Shown one piece after another: positions 8,455-15,675 of a stretch of DNA of 64,000 bases. A model generated the notes under the pieces. It was not told the origin of the DNA. It worked only from the letters and a program-made list of their open reading frames with translations, and searched no databases. Source of the stretch: DASWIG01 sp965371445. GTDB taxonomy: Bacteria; Acidobacteriota; Thermoanaerobaculia; Multivoradales; J023. The DNA lies in the NCBI GenBank assembly GCA_965371445.1, contig CBDUYN010000028.1, positions 7,920 to 71,919 of the forward strand, read 5' to 3'. Both the position numbers and the translations under genes were made by a program. How positions within the stretch are numbered: position 1 is the first letter of the stretch; each line of letters opens with the position of its first letter.

Positions 8455-10029
8455 ATGACCTCCGGAGCGTCGCCGACAGACAGACCCGCCCCCACCGTTT
8501 CACTGACGGCCCCGGACGAGCGGGGTCCGAAGCGGTCTCTGCTGCTGGCCGGCGGCGGCGTGCGCGTCGCCTACCAGGCCGGGGTGCTCCGAGCCTTCGC
8601 CGAGGAAGGCCTGTCGTTTCACCACGCCGACGGAACCTCCGGCGGGACCATGAACCTCGCCATGCTCTTCTCCGGCCTCTCGCCCGTCGAGATGTGCGAC
8701 CGCTGGCGAGAGCTCGACGTCCTCCACTTCTCCTCGCCCATGCCGCTTGAGAGCTACGTCAAGGCCGAAGAACGCATGGGCCTCGGCGACGCCGACGGCA
8801 TCGTCGCCAAAGTCTTCCCGGCCCTCGGCATCGACATCGAGCGCGTCAACGCGGCACGCGGCATGGAGGGTACCTTCAACGTCTGCAACTTCAGCCGCAA
8901 GACCAACGAAGCGATCTCCCACCGGAAGGTGTCCCTCGACCTCCTGGTCGCCGGGATCTCGCTGCCGATCTTCATGCCGCCGGTCGAGGTCGACGGGACG
9001 GCCTACACCGATTCTGTCTGGATCAAGGACGCCAACCTGTGGGAGGCGGTACGCCGCGGCGCGGAGGAGATCTGGCTCGTCTGGTGCATCGGAAATACGG
9101 AGACCTATCTACCCGGGTTCTTCAACCAGTACGTACACATGATCGAGATCAGCGCCAACGGCGGAGTTTCCGAGGAGCTTGACCGCATCCGTGATTTGAA
9201 CGAACGGATCGCGCGAGACGACAGCCCCTATGGACAGAGCCGGCCCATCCGTCTCCACGTCGTCAAGCCCGAATACCCGCTGCCTTTGGACCCCGACCTG
9301 TTCCTTGGCCGCATCGACGTCAAGACCTTGATCGCCATGGGCTATGCCGACACCAAGCGCTACCTGGCGCAACGTACGGCCGAAGGCGTTCCCCTGGAGC
9401 CGGAGGCGACTCGGATGGCCTCCCCCAAGATCGGGGTCACCTTCCGCGAAACGATGGCGGGGAGCTTCGCCCTCGGCGAATCCGATCCGCAAGCTGGACG
9501 ACGAAAGGGAGAGTCCGACGGGCACGAGCTGAAGGTTCGCCTGGCGATCGACGTCCGCGACCTCGACCGCTTCCGCGACGATCCCGAGCATGCTGGCACG
9601 CTCCACGGCGAGCTCGACTTCACCCCGTTCGGCGAGCGTATCCCGGTGTGGCGAGGGGTGTTCAACCTCTTCTCGCCGGCTGACGATCTTAAGCTCAAGC
9701 TGATGGTCTACGAGATGGCCTTCGAGCACGAGGGCCAGCCTTATTACCTGGCGGGAAGGAAGGAAATCAGGGACGACCCGGGATTCGACCTCTGGCAAGA
9801 CACGACGACGCTATTCACCCGCCTCCACCAGGGCCACGACGCCTCGGCGCCCGTGGTGGGGGCGGGCGTCCTGTCGCTCAGTGTCGACGACCTGGTCCGC
9901 CTGCTCACCAATTTCTACGCCACGAACGCCCGCTCGGCCGCCCAGAAAGCCGGCGCGGTACGCCAGTTCGGGAGCCTCTTCCTCGGAGAGCTCTGGGACA
10001 CCTACGCGAAGCACGTCGACCTCGACTGA
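8455..10029 (+). CDS. Patatin-like phospholipase fused to the orphan domain of 4586-5197
   Basis: 524 residues. Residues about 25-310 form a patatin domain: oxyanion loop 'LAGGGVRVAYQAGVLRAF', nucleophile 'DGTSGGTMN' (GxSxG) and a later 'YTDSVWIKDAN' that may supply the catalytic Asp in place of the usual DG[GA]. Patatins are Ser-Asp dyad acyl hydrolases. Residues about 320-524 repeat the orphan domain ('GVTFRETMAGSFALGESDPQ', 'LDFTPFGERI', 'KLKLMVYEMAFEHEG', 'DLWQDTTTLF', 'FLGELWDTYA'). This makes a two-domain fusion that links the hydrolase operon to the divergently encoded GMC oxidoreductase/orphan-domain pair. Last gene of the operon, starting 1 bp after the preceding stop. Probable role: release of acyl chains from a lipid or sterol ester (inference). 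Confidence 0.85.
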   Translation: MTSGASPTDRPAPTVSLTAPDERGPKRSLLLAGGGVRVAYQAGVLRAFAEEGLSFHHADGTSGGTMNLAMLFSGLSPVEMCDRWRELDVLHFSSPMPLESYVKAEERMGLGDADGIVAKVFPALGIDIERVNAARGMEGTFNVCNFSRKTNEAISHRKVSLDLLVAGISLPIFMPPVEVDGTAYTDSVWIKDANLWEAVRRGAEEIWLVWCIGNTETYLPGFFNQYVHMIEISANGGVSEELDRIRDLNERIARDDSPYGQSRPIRLHVVKPEYPLPLDPDLFLGRIDVKTLIAMGYADTKRYLAQRTAEGVPLEPEATRMASPKIGVTFRETMAGSFALGESDPQAGRRKGESDGHELKVRLAIDVRDLDRFRDDPEHAGTLHGELDFTPFGERIPVWRGVFNLFSPADDLKLKLMVYEMAFEHEGQPYYLAGRKEIRDDPGFDLWQDTTTLFTRLHQGHDASAPVVGAGVLSLSVDDLVRLLTNFYATNARSAAQKAGAVRQFGSLFLGELWDTYAKHVDLD

Positions 10030-10114
10030 AGCGATCCCGGACCGAGCCCACCGCACACACGCCCCCTGGAAGGAGCATGCTGCGGACAGTGGAAGGGCTT
10101 GCCAGGCGCGGCAC

Positions 10115-10148
10115 AGCTGGCATAATCCAGCTGGCATAATCCGCTGGC
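10115..10148. repeat. 14-bp tandem duplication upstream of the multiheme cytochrome gene
   Basis: AGCTGGCATAATCC occurs twice head-to-tail (10115-10128, 10129-10142), followed by a partial third copy GCTGGC. It lies in the 173-bp gap between the patatin gene and the cytochrome gene, where the latter's promoter should be. It could be a regulator-binding repeat or a simple duplication. Confidence 0.7.
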
Positions 10149-10202
10149 AGGGCTCGTTCAAGAGCCGTCCACCCAGGAGGTCACCTATCCAGGTCTTTCA
10201 CC

Positions 10203-13091
10203 ATGAGCCAGGCAGAGAAAGCCACTCCCCTATCGTCCCCCCGGCGCCGGCGCTTTCCGCCGGCGGTCAGCCCGCGCCTCCAGAAGCTCCTCTTCGTCGT
10301 CTTCGGCATCTTCGCGGTGACGGCGATCAACTCCGTTTACCTCGTCGGCGTCACGATCCTCGAAGCCGTCACCGGGCGCACCTACCAGAACTGGTTCTAC
10401 ATGAACATGTTCCTGGCCCACCTGGTGCTCGGGATCGCGATCATCCTGCCGGTGATCGTCTTCGCCGTCGCCCACATGCGGCGCGCCCACGACCGGCCGA
10501 ACCGCCGCGCGGTCAAGGTTGGCTACGCGCTCTTTGCGACGGCGCTCGTCCTGCTCGCCTCCGGCATCGTCCTGACCCGCATCGAGGGTGTGATCGTCGT
10601 CAAGGACCCGGTGCTCCGGCAGGCCGCCTACTGGGCCCACGTCATCTGTCCCGTCGTCGTCGCATGGCTTTTCGTGCTCCACCGCCTGGTGGGCAAGAAG
10701 CTCAACTGGGCGATCGGGCGGCGCTGGGCGGCGGTGGCGGCGGTTTTCGGCGCCGTCATGATCGTCTGGCAGGCCCAGGACCCGCGCCGCTGGAACGTCG
10801 AGGGGCCGGCCTCGGGCGAGCAGTACTTCTTCCCGTCGCTCGCCAGGACGGCGTCCGGCGACTTCATCCCCGAGCGCGTGCTCTTAAACGACGCCTACTG
10901 CAAGGAGTGCCACGAGGACAGCCACCGGACCTGGGAGATGAGCGCCCACCGCTTCAGCTCCTTCAACAACCCGCCCTACCGCTTTTCCGTCGACAACACC
11001 CGCAAGGCGGCCCTGGACCGCCACGGCGACCTCCAGGCGTCGCGCTTCTGCGCCGGCTGCCACGACCCGGTGGTCTTTTTCGCCGGCAAGTTCGACGATC
11101 CGGACTTCGACACCCTGAACGACCCGGCGGGACAGGCCGGCATCACCTGCACCGCCTGCCACGCCATCACCCACGTCAACTCGCCGCGCGGCAACAGCGA
11201 CTTCACGATCGAGGAGCCCATCCACTACCCCTTCGCCTTTAGCGAGAACCGGACCCTGGCCTGGATCAACCGCCAACTCGTCAAGGCGAAGCCCGAGTTC
11301 CACAAAAAAGTCTTCTTGAAGCCGCTCCACAAGACGCCCGAATTCTGCGGCGCCTGCCACAAGGTCCACCTGCCCGAAGAGCTCAACGACTACAAGTGGC
11401 TACGCGGCCAGAATCACTACGACTCCTACCACCTGAGCGGCGTCTCGGGCCACGGCGTCCAGAGCTTCTACTACCCGGAGGTGGCGGAGCACGACTGCAA
11501 CGGCTGCCACATGGAGCTCCAGGAGTCCGACCAGTTCGCGGCCCAGTACTTCGACGACTCGGGCAAGCTCAAGATCCACGACCACCTCTTCCCGAGCGCC
11601 AACACCGGCATCCCACATCTTGTCGGCATGCCGGACTGGGTCCTCGAACGCCACCGCGAGTTCAACGAAGGCGTGATGCGTGTCGACGTCTTCGCCCTGA
11701 AAGAGGGGGGGACGATCGACGCCGAGCCGATCGCGCCGCTACGTCCCGAGGTGCCGGCGCTTGAGCCCGGCAAGAGCTACCTCCTCGACGTCGTCGTCCG
11801 GACCGTCAAGATGGGTCACCTCTTCACCCAGGGGACGGCCGACTCGAACCAGGTCTGGGTCGACGTCGTGGTCACGAGCGGCGATGAGAGCGTCGGCCGC
11901 TCCGGCGGCCTCGGCGAGCACAACCGTGTAGACCCCTGGTCGCATTTCATCAACGCCTACGTCCTCGACCGCCACGGCAACCGTGTCGACCGGCGCAACG
12001 CCGAGGACATCTTCGTCGCCCTCTACAGCCACCAGATCCCGCCCGGTGCCGCCGACACCGTCCACTACCGGCTCGCCGTGGCGCCCGACGCCACCGGCTC
12101 CGTCACCGTCGAGGTACGCCTCCAGTACCGCAAGTTCGACACCACCTACATGCAGCACGTCTACGGCGAAGGCTACGTCAACGAGCTGCCGATCATGACC
12201 CTCGCCTACGACCGGGTGAGCTTCCCGGTCGCGGGGTCGCCAGCCGAGGTCGCCAACGAGCCCTCCCCCATCCCGGAGTGGCAGCGCTGGAACGACTACG
12301 GCATCGGTCTGCTGCGCAAGGGCGGCAAGTCGAAAGGCGAGCTTCGCCAGGCCGAGGCGGCCTTCGCCGAGGCCGAGAAGCTCGGCCGTCCCGACGGACC
12401 CTTGAACCTGGCGCGGGTCTACATCGCCCAGGGCACGGTCCAGGACAAGGCGATCGAAGCGCTCGACCGGGCGGCCCACTTCGACCCGCCGGCGCCGTCG
12501 TGGTCGGTGGCGTGGCTCACAGGCGTCGTCAACAAGCAGAACGGCTACCTCGACGAGGCGATCGCCAACTTCAAGAGCATCATGGAGCTCGACGACGAGG
12601 AGACCCGACGCCGGGGCTTCGACTTCAGCCAGGACTACCGGCTCATGAACGAGCTCGGCCAGACGGTTTTCGAGCGTGCCAAGCTCGAGCGGGGCGAAGC
12701 GCGCCGCGCGCGCCGCGAGGAGCTCCTGCGCGAAGCCCTGGGGTACTTCGAGCGCGTGCTGAAGATCGAGCCCGAGAACGCCACGGCTCACTACAACCTG
12801 GACCTGCTCTTCAAACAGCTCGGCGAGCGCCAGCGGGCGGCGGAGCACTTCGCCCTCTACCGCAAGTACAAGGTCGACGACAACGCCCGCGGCGTCGCGG
12901 TCCTGAAAGCCCGCGCCCAGGACCCGGCGGCCAACCACGCCGCCGAGGCGATCGTGATCTACGATCTGCATCGTGACGGCGCTTTTGAGATCGCGTCGAG
13001 GATGCGCCAGGCCGCGGCTTATGAGCTGAAGGCCATGGCCTCGGACGAGCCTGGCGACGAGCCGGTACGCGTCGCCTCGAAGTCGCCTTAG
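10203..13091 (+). CDS. Membrane-anchored pentaheme c-type cytochrome with C-terminal TPR region
   Basis: 962 residues in three parts. Residues 1-200 contain about five hydrophobic helices, with conserved-looking His residues ('MFLAHLVLG', 'WAHVICPV', 'LHRLVGKK'). Residues about 225-480 carry five CxxCH heme motifs: CKECH (233), CAGCH (283), CTACH (316), CGACH (382) and CNGCH (432). After a beta-rich stretch, residues about 690-960 form TPR-like helix pairs ('AAFAEAEKLGRPDGPLNLAR', 'ALGYFERVLKIEPENATAHY'). The family resembles cytochromes of the cytochrome c554/multiheme type, suggesting extracytoplasmic electron transfer from a quinol or other donor through the membrane part. The ribosome binding site is unclear: AGGAGG lies 22 bp before the ATG, but no other in-frame start fits better. 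The gene stands alone. Confidence 0.85.
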   Translation: MSQAEKATPLSSPRRRRFPPAVSPRLQKLLFVVFGIFAVTAINSVYLVGVTILEAVTGRTYQNWFYMNMFLAHLVLGIAIILPVIVFAVAHMRRAHDRPNRRAVKVGYALFATALVLLASGIVLTRIEGVIVVKDPVLRQAAYWAHVICPVVVAWLFVLHRLVGKKLNWAIGRRWAAVAAVFGAVMIVWQAQDPRRWNVEGPASGEQYFFPSLARTASGDFIPERVLLNDAYCKECHEDSHRTWEMSAHRFSSFNNPPYRFSVDNTRKAALDRHGDLQASRFCAGCHDPVVFFAGKFDDPDFDTLNDPAGQAGITCTACHAITHVNSPRGNSDFTIEEPIHYPFAFSENRTLAWINRQLVKAKPEFHKKVFLKPLHKTPEFCGACHKVHLPEELNDYKWLRGQNHYDSYHLSGVSGHGVQSFYYPEVAEHDCNGCHMELQESDQFAAQYFDDSGKLKIHDHLFPSANTGIPHLVGMPDWVLERHREFNEGVMRVDVFALKEGGTIDAEPIAPLRPEVPALEPGKSYLLDVVVRTVKMGHLFTQGTADSNQVWVDVVVTSGDESVGRSGGLGEHNRVDPWSHFINAYVLDRHGNRVDRRNAEDIFVALYSHQIPPGAADTVHYRLAVAPDATGSVTVEVRLQYRKFDTTYMQHVYGEGYVNELPIMTLAYDRVSFPVAGSPAEVANEPSPIPEWQRWNDYGIGLLRKGGKSKGELRQAEAAFAEAEKLGRPDGPLNLARVYIAQGTVQDKAIEALDRAAHFDPPAPSWSVAWLTGVVNKQNGYLDEAIANFKSIMELDDEETRRRGFDFSQDYRLMNELGQTVFERAKLERGEARRARREELLREALGYFERVLKIEPENATAHYNLDLLFKQLGERQRAAEHFALYRKYKVDDNARGVAVLKARAQDPAANHAAEAIVIYDLHRDGAFEIASRMRQAAAYELKAMASDEPGDEPVRVASKSP

Positions 13092-13163
13092 TTAGGGCAG
13101 CCGTGACTAGACCCACCTAAAAAGGGGCGGCGAAGGCGGGGATGGTGTAGACGGTCAGGTCGA

Positions 13164-13622
13164 TCAAGTCTTCTCCCTCCTGCTCACGTTCCGGATCGCT
13201 TCATCGAGGTTCTGGAGGAAGCGGGAACGGTCCCGCTTCTCGAAGGGTGCCGGGCCCCCGGTGACGACTCCGACGTCGCGCAGCTGAGAGAGGATCTCCC
13301 GGGTCGCCAGGGCTTCGCCGATCATGTCCTCGGTAAAAACCCGGCCCGTCGGTGCGAGGACCAGGGCGCGCTTCTCCAGGCACCGGGAGGCTAAGGGAAT
13401 ATCCGCGGTGACGACGATGTCGTCTTCGCGGACGTGCTCGGCGATCCAGTCGTCCGCAACGTCGAGCCCGCCGCCGACCACGACCATCTGGATCCGGTCC
13501 TCGGGCGGCGTCCGCATCCAGGCATTCGACACCAGGGTTACCCTGAGGGCGTGGCGCCTGGCCACACGGTAGACCTCCTGCTTCACGGGGCAGGCGTCGG
13601 CATCGACGAAGATGTCGGGCAT
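13164..13622 (-). CDS. yaiI: YaiI/YqxD family protein (UPF0178, DUF188)
   Basis: 152 residues from the ATG at 13622, the family's usual length. It begins PDIFVDADACPVKQEVYRVA, the UPF0178 signature, followed by 'VSNAWMRTPP', 'GLDVADDWIAEHV' and 'DIVVTADIPLA'. These acidic clusters resemble PIN/NYN-type nuclease folds; no activity is established in the family to my knowledge. The longer frame reaching 13691 adds a tail without a ribosome binding site and is not used. It is adjacent to, but separated by about 215 bp from, the hopanoid operon on the same strand. Confidence 0.88.
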   Translation of the reverse strand: MPDIFVDADACPVKQEVYRVARRHALRVTLVSNAWMRTPPEDRIQMVVVGGGLDVADDWIAEHVREDDIVVTADIPLASRCLEKRALVLAPTGRVFTEDMIGEALATREILSQLRDVGVVTGGPAPFEKRDRSRFLQNLDEAIRNVSRREKT

Positions 13623-13699
13623 CCTGGATTTCTCGTGGCTGTGCCCCCAGGCTCCCGGATGGAGGGTAGCAGATGGGGCGCCGGGTACCAAGCTTCTCT

Positions 13700-13826
13700 G
13701 GCAGCTGGTGCTTTCACTCGCTCGACCGCGAGATGATGGCGCTCGGCGTCGAGCTGGGCGACGGCGGCCGACGGCGAGCGCTTCCTGACGATTGAGGTCC
13801 CCGAGGACGCCGCCCTGGAACCCTAA
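13700..13826 (+). pseudogene. Possible gene-end relic between yaiI and hpnG
   Basis: The 214-bp gap 13623-13836 holds no intact gene. On the plus strand two short coding-like pieces lie in different frames: 'DREMMALGVELGD' (near 13725-13761) and 'ADGERFLTIEVPEDAALEP' ending in TAA at 13824-13826. A single frame change would join them into the C-terminus of an unknown protein. Weak evidence; it may be chance. Confidence 0.25.
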
Positions 13827-13836
13827 GAGAGGCTCC

Positions 13837-14589
13837 TCACGGGATCATCATCATGGGCCGCGGGCCTCGGCGGCGCCCCGGCCCTGCCAGAAGGACGAAG
13901 ACGGCCGCGTTCTCCAGGCGTCTGGCGCACTCGCGCAGGCGCAGGCGCAATCCCAGCATGGGACCGATCAGCCACGGACGGGCCAGACAGTGAAGCGCGA
14001 CGCGGCTTCGGCGGGTACGTCCGTCGGCGTCGCAAAAGCGATCGAACGCGAGCGGCAGCTCCTCCTCCACGCTGTCACTGATCGCCCGGATCGCCGTATA
14101 GGGCAGGCCGTGCTCGTCCGCCGTGCGGGCGTAGACCGCCGTTTCCAGATCGACGGTGGCGGCGCCCACGCGGGTCTCGCTCTGCGCCAGGAGCCGGCGG
14201 CCGAGGGCGTCCTTCTCCGAGGCGGACGACAGGATCCGGCCATGCGTGTAGACGATGGCCGCGCGCACTCCCGGAAGGTCCATGGCGCGCTCGACCCCGG
14301 CCGGGTCGGGAGCCGGGGCCAGGCCGCGGGCATCGCAGACCTCGCGGGCGACGACCAGCTGCCCGAAATCGAGGCCGGCGGTGAGGCCGCCGGCGACGCC
14401 GAGGAACAGGCAACGTGATACGTCGTGTCCACCGACGAGGGCCGCGAGCCCTTCGCGGGCCGCGCGCCGGCCGTCGCCCGTCCACCCCAGCACCACCTCC
14501 TGGCCGCAGAGGTCGCCGGTGAAGAAACGGCCCGGGCCGGGATGAGGGATCCTGCGGACCTCGGGAACGAGACGGAGCAGCGGCGCCAT
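13837..14589 (-). CDS. hpnG: Hopanoid-associated nucleoside phosphorylase HpnG
   Basis: At least 250 residues of the purine/uridine phosphorylase-MTA/SAH nucleosidase fold: 'FLGVAGGLTAGLDFGQLVVA', 'VDLETAVYARTADEHGLPYT' (the ExE-like purine-site region) and 'IRAISDSVEEELP'. In hopanoid producers HpnG removes adenine from adenosylhopane to give ribosylhopane. The position directly after hpnH and shc supports this role. The first ATG (14589) cuts off the first beta strand: the same frame continues upstream without a stop to 14655 and encodes 'APAAVVAALEEEMAPLLR', which looks like the usual nucleosidase N-terminus. Translation therefore probably starts at a non-ATG codon in 14620-14655, right after the hpnH stop (14656-14658), which is in the same frame. 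Confidence 0.85.
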   Translation of the reverse strand: MAPLLRLVPEVRRIPHPGPGRFFTGDLCGQEVVLGWTGDGRRAAREGLAALVGGHDVSRCLFLGVAGGLTAGLDFGQLVVAREVCDARGLAPAPDPAGVERAMDLPGVRAAIVYTHGRILSSASEKDALGRRLLAQSETRVGAATVDLETAVYARTADEHGLPYTAIRAISDSVEEELPLAFDRFCDADGRTRRSRVALHCLARPWLIGPMLGLRLRLRECARRLENAAVFVLLAGPGRRRGPRPMMMIP

Positions 14590-14655
14590 CTCTTCCTCGA
14601 GCGCCGCGACGACGGCCGCCGGAGCGGTTTTCTTGCGCAGGGCTTTATCCAGCCT

Positions 14656-15657
14656 CTACCCGGTCATGTGCCAGGCAGCCAGGCGGAACATCTCCTTCGG
14701 TCTCCTCTGCGACTCCATCACCACCGACGCCTCGAAGCCCGAATGCATGGCGCAGTTCCGGCAGAGCGGATCCTGGCGCGATTCCCAGTAGTCCCAATCG
14801 GTCTCGCTCCAGAGCTCGTCCCATGTCTGAACGTAGCCTTTACCGATCAGGTAACACGGCGTCTTCCAGCCCTTCGGCGTAAAGGTCACGGTCGACCACG
14901 GCGAGCAATTGTAGTCGCGCCGGCCCGCCGCGAACTCGAGGAACTGCGGCGTCGAGGTGAGCGGATAATCGTCGGCCCAGCTCAAGACCTTGTCGAACTT
15001 TTCCTGGATGTCCTTGCGGGTGAGGAAGATGTTCTGGTCGACCGACTCGTAGTGGTAGCCGGGCGAGATCAGGATGCCGTCGATTTTCATGCCCTTGAGC
15101 ATCTCGCAAAGCTCGCGGACCTCGTCGATCGAGGTTTCCTTGTAAATCGTCGAGTTGATCCACATGTGGTAGCCCAGGCGCTTGCCCTCCTCGATCATTT
15201 CGATCGCCTTGTCGAAGACGCCTTCGCGGGCGCACACGTAGTCGTGGGTCTCGCGCAGGCCGTCGAGGTGGACGTTGATCGTCAATCTCTTGTGGGGCTC
15301 GATCACGCCGTAGATCTTCTGGTCGAGAAGCAGCGCGTTGGTGCAGAGATAGATGTGTTTTTTGCGCTCGATGATGCCGGCAATGAGCTCCGGCAGCTCG
15401 GGATAGACCGTGGGCTCGCCGCCGCAGATCGACACCGACGGCGCGCCGCAGTCGTCGAGGGCGCCGAGGCAAACCTCCACGCCCAGGCGGTCTTTGAGCT
15501 TGCCCGTATGGCGCTCCACGGCGCAGCCGATGCAGGCGAGATTGCAGGTGTAGAGCGGCTCGAGCATCATGACGAAGGGGTAGCGCTTCCTGCCCTGCAG
15601 GAAACTCTTGAGCTGATACTTCATCATGTCGGTCGCGATATGAGCTGGCATGCGCAT
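14656..15657 (-). CDS. hpnH: Adenosyl-hopene transferase HpnH (radical SAM)
   Basis: 333 residues. The radical-SAM cysteine motif is C38-x3-C42-x2-C45 ('LYTCNLACIGCAVERH'), followed by 'CGGEPTVYPEL' (the GGE SAM-binding element). The C-terminal cysteines 'CRNCAMHSGFEAS' and 'APWHMTG'-like end are those of HpnH. The enzyme joins the 5'-deoxyadenosyl radical to diploptene to make adenosylhopane, the first step of C35 hopanoid side-chain synthesis. It is the middle gene of shc-hpnH-hpnG (18-bp gap to shc). Length and full conservation suggest a functional gene. Confidence 0.95.
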   Translation of the reverse strand: MRMPAHIATDMMKYQLKSFLQGRKRYPFVMMLEPLYTCNLACIGCAVERHTGKLKDRLGVEVCLGALDDCGAPSVSICGGEPTVYPELPELIAGIIERKKHIYLCTNALLLDQKIYGVIEPHKRLTINVHLDGLRETHDYVCAREGVFDKAIEMIEEGKRLGYHMWINSTIYKETSIDEVRELCEMLKGMKIDGILISPGYHYESVDQNIFLTRKDIQEKFDKVLSWADDYPLTSTPQFLEFAAGRRDYNCSPWSTVTFTPKGWKTPCYLIGKGYVQTWDELWSETDWDYWESRQDPLCRNCAMHSGFEASVVMESQRRPKEMFRLAAWHMTG

Positions 15658-15675
15658 GATTAGAACCCTTTATCC

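Noticed and set aside
8048..8458. 136-residue plus-strand frame overlapping the small membrane protein
   Set aside because: Shifted-frame shadow; the 8070-8453 frame has a ribosome binding site and proper membrane helices.
14425..15663. 412-residue plus-strand frame
   Set aside because: Antisense to hpnH, whose radical-SAM motif is intact.
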